This document shows, in pieces, positions 53,074 through 61,133 of a DNA stretch of 64,000 nucleotides. The translations under genes were made by a program, and so were the position numbers. Location of the stretch: positions 2,356,001 to 2,420,000 of the forward strand of contig NZ_CP031030.1 in assembly GCF_003711225.1 (NCBI RefSeq). The letters run 5' to 3'. The notes below the pieces were generated by a model. It was not told the DNA's origin, did not search any database, and worked only from the letters and a program-made list of their open reading frames with translations. Origin of the DNA: Runella sp. SP2. Its GTDB lineage: Bacteria; Bacteroidota; Bacteroidia; Cytophagales; Spirosomataceae. Position 1 is the first letter of the stretch; the number at the start of each line of letters is the position of its first letter.

Positions 53074-54096
53074 ATGAAATTTCCTTTTTTAGTGGGCGCT
53101 TTGGCTCTTTCAAGTTTAGCCATCGCCCAAAAAGGGGTCGTCCTCACCCCCAACGAGACCGAAAAGAAAATCGACGTTACAATCGACGGCAAGCCTTTCA
53201 CAAGTTATTTTTATCCAGGCCCCGATGTTTTAAAAAAAGCAGTTCTTTATCCCCTGCTTACCGCCCAAGGCACTGAAATTACGCGCGGCTGGCCCATCAA
53301 ACCTCGTACGGGTGAACGTGTGGATCACCCACACCACGTCGGGATGTGGCTCAACTATGAATCGGTCAACGCCCACGACTTTTGGAACAACTCTACAAAA
53401 GTAGATCACGAAAAACACACCTACGGGACCATCGTTCATACGGGAATCGCCAAAATGAAAAGTGGCAAAAACGAAGGTACCCTTACCGTTACGGCCGACT
53501 GGCTCGACAAAAAAGGGGGCTTGATGTTGACCGAAACTACCACGTATATTTTTAAAGGAGACGCCACCACCCGCACCGTTGACCGCATCACTACGCTAAC
53601 TGCTAAAACCGAAGTAGTGTTTAAAGACGTAAAGGACGGCATGTTTGCCATTCGCGTCGCTCGACAACTGGAACATCCTTCTACGGGGCCTTCTGAGTTT
53701 ACGGATGCTTACGGGGTAGTGACCAAAGTTTCGTCGATGGACAACACGGGCATTACGGGCAGTTATCGAACCAGTGAAGGAGTTGAGGGTGACAATGTTT
53801 GGAGTACGCGCGGCCGTTGGTGCAACTTACGCGGAAAGATGGGCGACGAAACCATCAATGTCGTTATTCTCGACCACCCCAAAAATGTGGGTTATCCGAC
53901 TTATTGGCACGCCCGTGGCTACGGTCTTTTTGCCGCCAACCCGCTTGGACAAGCTATTTTTAGTAAGGGTAAAGAAAATCTTAATCTGACGCTTAAAAAC
54001 GGCGAGTCCACTACTTTCCGATACCGCACGGTTATCGCTTCAAAAACCCTTTCTGACGACCAAATCAATAAAATCGCGGCAGATTTTGGGAAGTAG
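53074..54096 (+). CDS. PmoA/DUF6807-family exported protein
   Basis: The start at MKFPFLVGALALSSLAIAQ gives 340 residues with a signal peptide; AGAAGG lies about 20 bases upstream. RTGERVDHPHHVGMWLNYESVN is the conserved His-rich segment of the PmoA-like (PF14100) family, with DHPKNVGYPTYWHARGYGLFAANPLGQ near the C-terminus. These periplasmic proteins are common in Bacteroidota sugar-degradation loci; function is unknown. The stop codon lies inside the first copy of a 113-bp tandem repeat. Confidence 0.88.
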   Translation: MKFPFLVGALALSSLAIAQKGVVLTPNETEKKIDVTIDGKPFTSYFYPGPDVLKKAVLYPLLTAQGTEITRGWPIKPRTGERVDHPHHVGMWLNYESVNAHDFWNNSTKVDHEKHTYGTIVHTGIAKMKSGKNEGTLTVTADWLDKKGGLMLTETTTYIFKGDATTRTVDRITTLTAKTEVVFKDVKDGMFAIRVARQLEHPSTGPSEFTDAYGVVTKVSSMDNTGITGSYRTSEGVEGDNVWSTRGRWCNLRGKMGDETINVVILDHPKNVGYPTYWHARGYGLFAANPLGQAIFSKGKENLNLTLKNGESTTFRYRTVIASKTLSDDQINKIAADFGK

Positions 54097-54345
54097 CCTG
54101 GGTCAGACGATAGTCAGACCCAATAAGAGCAAGTAACGATGATAGTCAGGCCAAGTACCTACCCGAATTGTATTCGGTCTGACTGTCGTCTGACCGAGTG
54201 TCAAAGTAGCCTGGGTCAGACGATAGTCAGACCCAATAAGAGCAAGTAACGATGATAGTCAGGCCAAGTACCTACCCGAATTGTATTCGGTCTGACTGTC
54301 GTCTGACCGAGTGTCAAGTCAGACGATAGTCAGACCGAGTGTCAA
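54091..54345. repeat. Tandem 113-bp palindromic repeat, two full copies and one collapsed copy
   Basis: Unit 1 (54091-54203) and unit 2 (54204-54316) appear identical with a 113-base period. Each unit begins with a 20-base arm (GGTCAGAC then GATAGTCAGACC) and ends with its complement (GGTCTGACTGTCGTCTGACC), 19 of 20 bases pairing, so each can fold into a large hairpin. A third, internally deleted copy follows (54317-54345). The first unit contains the PmoA-like stop codon and the last encodes the C-terminus of the MpaB-like gene. No open frame. Confidence 0.9.
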
Positions 54346-55090
54346 GCGCAGCTATTTGAGGTTTGTAGGCCGTAGGTAGAATGGTATCCTTTAGTAAATT
54401 TTCAAGCTTTAGGTACCTAAACAACTTGTACGTAGTAACCACAGGTATTAAAAGTGGAATTTTGCCAAGTCCCAAAAGCCGATTAACCCTTTGAGGAACG
54501 ACTAAAGTTTGCGCTTGCTTTAGAATAAAAAAGCGAACGCCGCCCAAATGTTTTTGGTATTGGCGGTACAGGTCATGGGTAAATTCGCTCGACAGTAAGT
54601 TGTCCCGCAAGTGTTCTTCACGCATTTTTTGCCAATCCTCAAAGGTTGTAGGTAGCCCCTGAATACCCATTCTAGCCCCTACCCGATAAAATACGTCGAA
54701 GGTTTCTTCTTTTTCTTCTTGGGTTAATTTCCGTTCCAGCACCTCAAACGCACGAATGGAATAATCAATCAGCATAAAAAGCACATCGCGGTAGGCCCAA
54801 TCGGGGATTTGAGCGGCTCGTTTTTGCTCAACAGCTTGGTGAATGGCGGCGATTTTATCAATGGAATTAAGGGCTTGCTCCTCCTCCGAAAACACAATTT
54901 GACGAGCGTAAGCCACCGTCGAAAACAACCGACCAAGCGGGTCAGAGGGCAGCTTTCCCGTAAAATACAGCCAATCGACGGCTTTATTGAGGGCAAACTC
55001 AGCCGATGCCCCCGCAAAAATAAACAAGATGGTATCAGCTTTCCCCCATATTGTCCGAACGATGGAATTGGGTGCGACGAAGTAGCTCAT
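54314..55090 (-). CDS. Oxygenase MpaB-family (DUF2236) protein
   Basis: The start at MSYFVAPNSIVRTIWGKAD gives 258 residues. DUF2236 motifs include the N-terminal GKADTILFIFAGASAEFALNKAV, PLGRLFSTVAYARQIVF, IPDWAYRDVLFMLIDYSIRAFE (HxxV-like region) and YRVGARMGIQGLP. Proteins of this family are haem-bound oxygenases such as latex clearing protein and MpaB; substrate unknown. The last residues (about DTRSDYRLT) are encoded by the collapsed 113-bp repeat copy. The start overlaps the DUF2809 stop by four bases. Confidence 0.8.
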   Translation of the reverse strand: MSYFVAPNSIVRTIWGKADTILFIFAGASAEFALNKAVDWLYFTGKLPSDPLGRLFSTVAYARQIVFSEEEQALNSIDKIAAIHQAVEQKRAAQIPDWAYRDVLFMLIDYSIRAFEVLERKLTQEEKEETFDVFYRVGARMGIQGLPTTFEDWQKMREEHLRDNLLSSEFTHDLYRQYQKHLGGVRFFILKQAQTLVVPQRVNRLLGLGKIPLLIPVVTTYKLFRYLKLENLLKDTILPTAYKPQIAALDTRSDYRLT

Positions 55091-55464
55091 TTGGACGATT
55101 GAATAGTAATGATACTTTCTACAAAAAACACAAACAACGCCCCTAGTGAATAGGCCAATATATCGAGCCAAGAAAAGCTTGTTCCTAAAACCACTCTTGC
55201 AATTTTGACTTTTTCAAGGCCAATTATTTCGACAAAGTTGATAAACTGTAAGGCTTCTATAAAAAAGCTAAAAAGTAAAGTTCCTACAATTGTCGGCACA
55301 ACGCTAAAAGGTGTAACCCCTCGCACTAAGGTGTAAATCAGAATCACAACTAAAAAATCTCCTCCAAAAGGGCGCAGAAAAGCATCATGAACGAAAGCTG
55401 CAATGGCTACTTCAATCAGAAATATGACAATTGCTATCGTTAGGTAGTGTTTTTGAGAAAACAT
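55087..55464 (-). CDS. DUF2809-family small membrane protein
   Basis: The 125-residue protein has four hydrophobic segments with FGGDFLVVILIYTLVRG and SFSWLDILAYSLGAL, the conserved D-P/D-x-A-Y features of DUF2809, related to VanZ-like proteins. Function is unknown. Its stop overlaps the MpaB-like start (ATGA), so the two are translationally coupled. Confidence 0.85.
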   Translation of the reverse strand: MFSQKHYLTIAIVIFLIEVAIAAFVHDAFLRPFGGDFLVVILIYTLVRGVTPFSVVPTIVGTLLFSFFIEALQFINFVEIIGLEKVKIARVVLGTSFSWLDILAYSLGALFVFFVESIITIQSSK

Positions 55465-55581
55465 TTTAAAAAGTACTTTTATTTACAAAGTAAAATAAAA
55501 GCAGGCTACAATAAAAAGTTTCTTTGTAAAAATTTGAGCACATAATTTTTGTTTCCTGTCATGAGATTGTATGAAACAAAA

Positions 55582-55605
55582 AAAGCCCAGATTTCTCTGA
55601 GCTTT
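55582..55605 (-). terminator. Former terminator of the chromosomal tRNA-Asp gene
   Basis: On the minus strand AAAGCTCAGA (55605-55596) pairs with TCTGGGCTTT (55591-55582) with one G-U pair, loop GAAA, followed by a T-run. It lies directly past the left att copy, where it would have ended the tRNA-Asp transcript before the element inserted. Confidence 0.75.
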
Positions 55606-55608
55606 TTG

Positions 55609-55633
55609 CTTTGTGTTGGCGGTCCGGACGGGA
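55609..55633 (-). repeat. Left attachment site (attL): tRNA-Asp 3'-end copy
   Basis: These 25 bases are identical to 63037-63061: eight flank bases, the CCA, and the 3' acceptor/T-arm edge of tRNA-Asp. After 55633 the sequence departs from the tRNA (ATTTGAAAAC instead of ACTCGAACCC). Confidence 0.85.
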
Positions 55634-55825
55634 TTTGAAAACAACCGTACAAAAGGCTCTTTTTCAGAGAGTTAAAGATGTTCACATTTATTGAGTTAGC
55701 AAAACTCACAACAAATTTATAACAATACAAAAAAACAAACTCACATAAACCATTGACTTTGAGCAGCTTAACACAAAAAGCAACTTTGTAAGAAAAGAAC
55801 AACTTTGAAAGCAAACTTGAGTCAG

Positions 55826-56479
55826 TTATTCTTTAGGCTTATCGAAAATAATTTCAGAACTATCTTGTAAACCTTCGTAGCCTATCCGTTTTGTATGTAA
55901 TTGTCGCATTATCTCAAGTTGATACTCTCTAAATATCTCTCCTACTTTACCCAACAAGCCTTGTGCAATTGCATAGTTTAATATGTTATTATGCCAAAGT
56001 GCTTCTATGTAAAGCTTTCTCAAATTTTGTGGTTGCATTGTTGGGAGCGTTTGTTCAAGGTCAACAAGCCATTGAGTATTTGTATCTATACTATACTTTT
56101 CCTTATTGTCCTGAATCCAATAGAAGATAATCAACTCCAAGTCAATTTGAAGGCATTTTTTTATGTCTTGCAATTGTTTCTCTTTCTGCTTTAGCAGTTC
56201 ACTTCTCACCTCAGCCAATTCCTTCCAATGATTCACAAGTACTTCTAACTCCTTTACCCGTTCATCATTCTTCACTACTTGTGGTTCGCCTGTTATCAGT
56301 TCCGTAACAGAGACATCCAACACCCTAGCTATCTTTTCCAGTTGTTCTACTGAAAGTTTACTGCCTCGCCTTTCAAGCTTAGCGTAATTTGATGGGTCAA
56401 TTTCTAAAGCAGCTGCAATTTCCAATTGCTTAACTCGCTTTGCTTCTCTAATCGACTTTATGTTATATGATAAGTTCAT
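55826..56479 (-). CDS. Xre-family HTH regulator with C-terminal helical region
   Basis: The 217-residue protein has an N-terminal helix-turn-helix (IREAKRVKQLEIAAALEIDPSNYAKLERRG, residues 9-38) with EKIARVLDVSVTELITGE, then a coiled coil (RVKELEVLVNHWKELAEVRSELLKQKEKQLQ) and a helical C-terminus of unknown role. It is divergent from the small gene at 56625 and the integrase, so it is the likely repressor of the element. The start at 56479 lies four bases after a TATTTTTG box, suggesting a leaderless message. Confidence 0.88.
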   Translation of the reverse strand: MNLSYNIKSIREAKRVKQLEIAAALEIDPSNYAKLERRGSKLSVEQLEKIARVLDVSVTELITGEPQVVKNDERVKELEVLVNHWKELAEVRSELLKQKEKQLQDIKKCLQIDLELIIFYWIQDNKEKYSIDTNTQWLVDLEQTLPTMQPQNLRKLYIEALWHNNILNYAIAQGLLGKVGEIFREYQLEIMRQLHTKRIGYEGLQDSSEIIFDKPKE

Positions 56480-56624
56480 TTTGCAAAAATAATGGTATTA
56501 TTTAACAAGTTGAATATTAAATATTTACGAATATAATGGTTTTATTTTACCACATAAATGGTGTCAATTGTTTTATATACAGTAAATATTTACCATTTTT
56601 ACAGTAAATAAAAACCTTTTTGCG
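56480..56624. promoter_or_regulatory. Divergent promoter/operator region of the element
   Basis: This AT-rich 145-bp region lies between the repressor and the small Cro-like gene. It holds the palindrome AATAATGGTATTATT (56488-56502) overlapping the minus-strand box TATTTTTG (56491-56484), the palindrome GTAAATATTTAC (56583-56594), and a repeated ACAGTAAATA (about 56580 and 56602). These are candidate operators for the Xre protein. Confidence 0.55.
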
Positions 56625-56855
56625 ATGCAAATACAAAACCGTCCCCCCGTAAAGCGTCTGATAGACCGCTTTGAGGCTGAAACAATGCTTGTTTTTAAGC
56701 CTTCACGTAATTTCTATCAAGATACAGGCATCAACCGTATTCGTTTTGCCAAACTATCAAACGGTGAGAAACAACCGACATTGGAAGAAGCCAATAAGTT
56801 AACTACGTTTTTTAACCGTTTCTTTCCTGCAAGCCTCAAAGACCTTCTGAATTAA
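56625..56855 (+). CDS. Small HTH-like (Cro-type) protein of the element
   Basis: The 76-residue protein includes FYQDTGINRIRFAKLSNGEK and PTLEEANKLTTFFN, which fits a helix-turn-helix of the Cro/Xre type (turn at GINRIRFAKL, then a PTL-x-E helix). It is divergent from the Xre repressor and upstream of the integrase, the place of a Cro or excisionase-like gene. Identification rests on pattern and context only. Confidence 0.6.
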   Translation: MQIQNRPPVKRLIDRFEAETMLVFKPSRNFYQDTGINRIRFAKLSNGEKQPTLEEANKLTTFFNRFFPASLKDLLN

Positions 56856-56861
56856 TTAAAA

Positions 56862-56891
56862 AGCCCTATACCGTTCCAGCGGTATAGGGCT
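56862..56891. terminator. Perfect 11-bp hairpin before the integrase gene
   Basis: AGCCCTATACC (56862-56872) pairs with GGTATAGGGCT (56881-56891), loop GTTCCAGC. The plus strand shows only AAAATG after it; the minus strand shows a T-run (TTTTTAATTAATT), so it terminates better leftward than toward the integrase. The loop holds GTTCC, as in the iteron array. Confidence 0.6.
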
Positions 56892-56919
56892 AAAATGTTT
56901 CACCTCAAATCAAATAAAA

Positions 56920-58245
56920 ATGAAACGTACAAAGTTACGAAATGCCCGTGCAAGTCTCGCCATCAGCGATTCAGAGAGTTACCAAAAGTCTAAATTTCCC
57001 CTAACACGGCAGCGGTTCACGGTGTCGTTTTTTGCCAAAGGAGCGCGTAACAGTCCAAACGCCAAATGCCCTATCAAAGCAAGCCTTAATCACGGGCGTA
57101 ACCGTTTGGCTTTCAGTACAGGTATAGAGTGTAAACCCGCCTTTTTTGACGTTAAAACAGCAACGGTCAAAAACAATCCAAATGCCACACAGCTACTTGT
57201 ACAAATCAAAACCAAGGCAGAGGAATTTTACAGTGAGTTGAAGTTTACAGGCCGTCCAATTGACCTACAAGTAATTAAAGCCTATGCCCTTGATATTCCC
57301 ATCGGAAACACGCCCAACGCCCTTGAGGTGCTTGATATTTTTTTGAAGGAGGAATCAGAGCAGCGTTTACAAATAGGTGAACTTCAAAAGAGTACGTTCC
57401 AAAAACAAAAAGTTTGGCATCGGCACTTAAAAGAATTTACGACGAATCGGTACGGCTCAAAAGCATTGCTTCAAACCCTTGTACCTGCCGATGCAACGGC
57501 TTGCGTCCTTTGGCTAAAAAGTCAAAAAGAGGCCAGCAACGACGTTTCTATGAAAATTGTAGCCCACTGGAAACGGGTTATGAACTTCGCACTGGCTAAC
57601 CACTGGATAGACCGAAACCCGTTTGCGCTCTTTCGTCGCAAAATGGAAAACAAACGGCATGAAGCCCTCACCCCCAAAGAAGTACAGGCCATCAAAGAGG
57701 CTCACTTTGCATCTGAAGTACTTAACCAAGTACGCGATATTTTTCTTTTTGGGTGTTTAACGGGCTTCGCTTATAAAGAATTACAGAGCCTAAAACCGTC
57801 CGAAATCAAAGAAGAAGAGGGCAAAAAGTACATTGTTAAGGTTCGTTCAAAAGTTAAAAATACCTCAAATGCCCCTGCCATCGTCCCACTAGGGAGCGAA
57901 GCCATTGAACTACTGGAACGATACGCACAGCATCCCCATTGCCTCAAAAAAGGCGTTTGTTTGCCCGTTCAGGCCAACCAAAAAATAAACGCCTACCTCA
58001 AGCAAATTCAACACGTTGCAGGCATCGAAAAGCGCCTCACAACACACGTTGCACGACGTACAGCCGCCACCATTCTACTAAACGCGGGTATGCCAATAAC
58101 GTCGGTTTCTGCCATGCTTGGCCATGCCGATTTAAAGACCACGACCAGGCATTATACCAGGGTGAACGAATCTACGGTAATACGTGATTTTCAGCAAGTT
58201 GAAGAAAGTTTAAAAACCAAAAAAAACGAAGGCAATGGAATCTAA
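56920..58245 (+). CDS. Tyrosine recombinase (phage/ICE-type integrase)
   Basis: The 441-residue protein has an N-terminal arm-binding and SAM-like core-binding region (residues about 30-215) and a catalytic domain with FGCLTGFAYKELQSL, where the usual first Arg is replaced by Ala as in many Bacteroidota integrases, then HVARRT (about 376-381), LGHADL (His about 402) and HYTRV with nucleophile Tyr about 412. It inserts the element at tRNA-Asp. The 80-residue gene overlaps its end by 11 bp. Confidence 0.94.
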   Translation: MKRTKLRNARASLAISDSESYQKSKFPLTRQRFTVSFFAKGARNSPNAKCPIKASLNHGRNRLAFSTGIECKPAFFDVKTATVKNNPNATQLLVQIKTKAEEFYSELKFTGRPIDLQVIKAYALDIPIGNTPNALEVLDIFLKEESEQRLQIGELQKSTFQKQKVWHRHLKEFTTNRYGSKALLQTLVPADATACVLWLKSQKEASNDVSMKIVAHWKRVMNFALANHWIDRNPFALFRRKMENKRHEALTPKEVQAIKEAHFASEVLNQVRDIFLFGCLTGFAYKELQSLKPSEIKEEEGKKYIVKVRSKVKNTSNAPAIVPLGSEAIELLERYAQHPHCLKKGVCLPVQANQKINAYLKQIQHVAGIEKRLTTHVARRTAATILLNAGMPITSVSAMLGHADLKTTTRHYTRVNESTVIRDFQQVEESLKTKKNEGNGI

Positions 58246-58477
58246 TAATAGTGAATATTGGAAAAAGAAGTGTGAGGTTCGGGAGAGTGTCATTTTGGAC
58301 TACATGACAGATTTAGCCAACTACCGAATACTGGTTGCACAATTAAAGGCAGAGGTCGAGCATTACAAAGCGACATTGAGAGAAAAGGAGCACGCGCTAA
58401 AAAATACGGATAAGTTCTGGAAACAAGTTCTGTTTGAAGACATTGTCAAAGACTATCACGAATCTTTTGAAAACTAA
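58235..58477 (+). CDS. Small coiled-coil protein of the element
   Basis: The 80-residue protein is charged and predicted as mostly helical, with LVAQLKAEVEHYKATLREKE a heptad-like coiled coil. It overlaps the integrase 3' end by 11 bp and is followed by a terminator, so it belongs to the integrase transcript. No recognisable family; a role as recombination directionality helper is possible but unsupported. Confidence 0.7.
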   Translation: MESNNSEYWKKKCEVRESVILDYMTDLANYRILVAQLKAEVEHYKATLREKEHALKNTDKFWKQVLFEDIVKDYHESFEN

Positions 58478-58484
58478 ACAAAAA

Positions 58485-58519
58485 CCCCCTTGGCCTGAGC
58501 AACCAAGGGGGAAGTTTTT
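58485..58519 (+). terminator. Terminator of the integrase transcript
   Basis: CCCCCTTGG (58485-58493) pairs with CCAAGGGGG (58503-58511), loop CCTGAGCAA, followed by AAGTTTTT. It separates integration genes from the replication genes. Confidence 0.85.
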
Positions 58520-58574
58520 AAACCCCAACAAATGAAGATTTTTATCAACATTAAATTCCTAACAGTACAAATTT

Positions 58575-59933
58575 ATGAAATTTCAAGAAAACACCGAAGT
58601 AGTTGACAATGAATATTTTAACAATATTCCAAATGAAGATAAACAAGAAGGCAGCACAAGCGAAGAGGAAGAAAAAAAGCAAAGAAAACTCAAACACAAT
58701 GCTAAAAACTTCATTCGTGTAGGCGACAACTATTATAAAATAGTTTATCGTCCTAATAAAGATAAAAGTCTGTATAAAGACTACCTAAAGTTAAATAAAG
58801 GGACAATTATTGATGACCATACCCACGGTATAATCAAATACATTCCAAAGTACGATGATTTTTGTATGGTCGCTTCTCATGTTAATTATCAACAAGTAAT
58901 CAACGGGTTTTATAACGAGTACAGCGAGCTAAAACACAAGCCCAAAAATGGAAATTGTGATACAATTTTGGCCGTTATAAATCACGTTTTTGGAGAACAT
59001 TATTTTGATTTTGCGCTTGATTATTTGCAGCTGCTTTACCTCAATCCCTATCAGCGTTTGCCTATTTTACTGCTAGAATCCCAAGAAAAAAACACGGGCA
59101 AGTCCACCTTTGCCAATGTCGTTTATAAGATATTTCAAGACAACGCTATCAAAATAGGGAACAACGACCTACAAAGTGACTTTAATTCAGTATGGGTCAA
59201 ACGATTAGCAATCATTGTTGATGAAACCTCATTGGAAAAAAAGGGCATTACGCAAATGCTTAAAAGGTTTAGTACGGAGACAGGAAAAGTCACCGTTAAT
59301 GAAAAGAACAAAGCCCAAACGGAGGTAGATTTTTTTGGGAAGTTTATCTTTATTTCCAACGAAGAAGGTAAAGCCCTTTTTATAGAACGTGGCGACCCTA
59401 GATGGGCGGTTTTTAAAGTTCCAACCTTTGCAGAAAGAGGTACCAAAGATGACCCTTTGATTGATGAAAAAATTGATGCCGAAATCCCTGCCTTTCTTCA
59501 TTTTTTAAATCAAAGGCGGTACAAATACAGCCATCAAAGCCGTATGTATTTTGACCCGTCGGTTTATCAAACCGCTCAACTCCAGCTTTACTATAATAAC
59601 AGCATTAGCAAAGTGGCCCAGTACATCAAAAAACTGATTATTGATACTTTTGATTTGTACCCGAAAGAGGACATAATCAAATTGGGCATTGCTGATATTA
59701 TGGAAGAGTTAAAGCCCGAATTACGAACAATCGAACGTGAGGGGGTTAGGTCAGCCCTTGAAAAAGAACTCAACAAAGCCCCCCAACCAAGAACCCACTA
59801 CACGCTTTTTAGTCGAAAAAACATTGAATCAAACCACCTACACTACCCTACAACAAACGGGCAAAATAAGGTACATTACACGTTTTCGAGGTTTGAGGCA
59901 GAAACTTGGAAAAGTACAAATGGGGATTTTTGA
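58575..59933 (+). CDS. SF3/DUF5906-type primase-helicase protein
   Basis: The 452-residue protein has a charged N-terminus, then a P-loop helicase domain: QEKNTGKST (Walker A, about 170-178), LAIIVDE (Walker B, 211-217) and FGKFIFISNE (sensor-like). This is the virus/plasmid-type helicase used for self-replication (DUF5906 group). The C-terminus after residue about 330 looks like a winged-helix region. It lies before the iteron-like array and primase gene on the same strand. No AEP primase motif is visible in its first 150 residues. Confidence 0.85.
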   Translation: MKFQENTEVVDNEYFNNIPNEDKQEGSTSEEEEKKQRKLKHNAKNFIRVGDNYYKIVYRPNKDKSLYKDYLKLNKGTIIDDHTHGIIKYIPKYDDFCMVASHVNYQQVINGFYNEYSELKHKPKNGNCDTILAVINHVFGEHYFDFALDYLQLLYLNPYQRLPILLLESQEKNTGKSTFANVVYKIFQDNAIKIGNNDLQSDFNSVWVKRLAIIVDETSLEKKGITQMLKRFSTETGKVTVNEKNKAQTEVDFFGKFIFISNEEGKALFIERGDPRWAVFKVPTFAERGTKDDPLIDEKIDAEIPAFLHFLNQRRYKYSHQSRMYFDPSVYQTAQLQLYYNNSISKVAQYIKKLIIDTFDLYPKEDIIKLGIADIMEELKPELRTIEREGVRSALEKELNKAPQPRTHYTLFSRKNIESNHLHYPTTNGQNKVHYTFSRFEAETWKSTNGDF

Positions 59934-59944
59934 GTTTAGTTATT

Positions 59945-60156
59945 TTGGAACAAATGGAACAAACTTGGAACAAGTTTGGAACAAACAAAAGCCTTCAAAA
60001 GTGCCACTTTCAAAAACGTTTATATAATTGGAACATTTGGAACAAAGTATCATAACTTATTGATATTTATCTATTTACATTGTTCCATTTTTTGTTCCAA
60101 GTTTGTTCCAAATGTTCCATATTTCAGAGACATTTCTACTTTGTTCCAAATGTTCC
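59945..60156 (+). repeat. Iteron-like array: twelve GGAAC/GTTCC motifs in interleaved inverted repeats (candidate origin)
   Basis: GGAAC starts at 59947, 59956, 59967, 59978, 60030 and 60039, and GTTCC at 60082, 60094, 60105, 60114, 60143 and 60152, mostly spaced 9-11 bp. Two perfect inverted repeats interlock: A is TGGAACAAACTTGGAACAA (59955-59973) against A' (60092-60110), and B (60030-60049) against B' (60137-60156). The order A-B-A'-B' resembles a pseudoknot. Spacing near one helical turn suggests a bound initiator. It lies between helicase and primase genes. Confidence 0.85.
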
Positions 60157-60254
60157 ATTTTTTTCGATGAAAACGTAAAAATGTGGACTTTTGACAAAAC
60201 GCAAAAAACGCAGTGCAATTTTTAGTAATTATTAAGCCGATAGAAAGAAAGTAT

Positions 60255-61133
60255 ATGGAACGCCAACACATCACCCAAATCAAAAGCATTTCGATTGAAA
60301 GCTACCTTGAAAGTCAGGGCATGAAACCCGCGAGAGCCCATGGCCAAAAACTATACTATCATTCCCCCTTTCGTACTGATAGTACCCCCTCGTTTGTCGT
60401 AAACTTAGACTCAAACACTTACAAAGACTTTGCTGAGGACGAAAAACCCGAAGACATCATACGTTTGGTGCAAAGACTTCACAAATTTAGCTTCAAAGAA
60501 GCCTGTCAACATCTCAATAATTGGACAAACTCCGCCCCGCCGCCTACTCCTTTTCTTTCTAACGGCCAATCTCTAAACCCTGCTCCCAAAAGTCACATCA
60601 CGGTCTTAAACACAAGTACATTAGAAGCTCCTTACCTGATCGACTACCTAATGAGCCGAAAAATAGATACTACCTTGGGTTATTTGTATCTAACGGAGGT
60701 AATGTATTTATGCAAGGGAAAGCGTTACAAAGGCATAGGCTTTAAAAACAATGAGGGAGGTTATGAGATAAAAAACGCGCATGGTTTGACCTTTACCGCT
60801 CGTCCTAAAGCGGCTGCTTACTTTCCCGTCAGTGGCTCGAAAGTGATTTCGGTATTTGAGGGGTTCTTTGATTTCTTGAGCGCATTAATGTATTATCGAA
60901 TCCCCCGTTCAAATCATAGTGTACTGGTTTTGAACTCTGTTACGAATGTTACAAAATCCGTTCCAATTCTTTCTAAATACCAAACCCTAAATGTTTACCT
61001 AGACAATGATGAAGCAGGCAAGAAAGCCTACATCAATCTAAGAAATCACCGATTAAACGTAGTTGATTGTAGTCATCTATACGAAGGGTTCAAAGATTTT
61101 AATGAATTTTGGATGGATAAAGGAAATCTATAA
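60255..61133 (+). CDS. DNA primase with CHC2-like and Toprim domains
   Basis: The start at MERQHITQIKSISIES (292 residues) is preferred over upstream codons. The N-terminal domain follows the CHC2 layout (YYHSPFRTDSTPSFVVN to YKDFAED) but lacks the zinc Cys residues, as in other mobile-element primases. The Toprim domain has VISVFEGFFDFLSAL (Glu202) and LNVYLDNDEAGKKA (DxDxxG, 250-252). It would lay down RNA primers for element replication, next to the iteron array. The start codon overlaps a further GGAAC (60257-60261). Confidence 0.85.
   Translation: MERQHITQIKSISIESYLESQGMKPARAHGQKLYYHSPFRTDSTPSFVVNLDSNTYKDFAEDEKPEDIIRLVQRLHKFSFKEACQHLNNWTNSAPPPTPFLSNGQSLNPAPKSHITVLNTSTLEAPYLIDYLMSRKIDTTLGYLYLTEVMYLCKGKRYKGIGFKNNEGGYEIKNAHGLTFTARPKAAAYFPVSGSKVISVFEGFFDFLSALMYYRIPRSNHSVLVLNSVTNVTKSVPILSKYQTLNVYLDNDEAGKKAYINLRNHRLNVVDCSHLYEGFKDFNEFWMDKGNL

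Larger units (their letters stand above)
55465..55825. other. Intergenic segment holding the left element junction
   Basis: This 361-bp stretch contains the original tRNA-Asp terminator (55582-55605), the left att copy (55609-55633) and about 190 bp of AT-rich element DNA up to the Xre gene stop. A 102-codon frame here crosses the att site and looks spurious. Confidence 0.7.

Noticed and set aside
54091-54345. Possible CRISPR array in the 113-bp repeats
   Set aside because: The unit has no short repeat alternating with unique spacers; the copies are contiguous and identical over their whole length, and no cas gene is near.
55506-55814. A 102-codon minus-strand frame near the left end of the element
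   Set aside because: It crosses the att site and tRNA fragment, is rich in AT-driven residues (Phe, Leu, Lys), and has no family resemblance. It is a chance frame.
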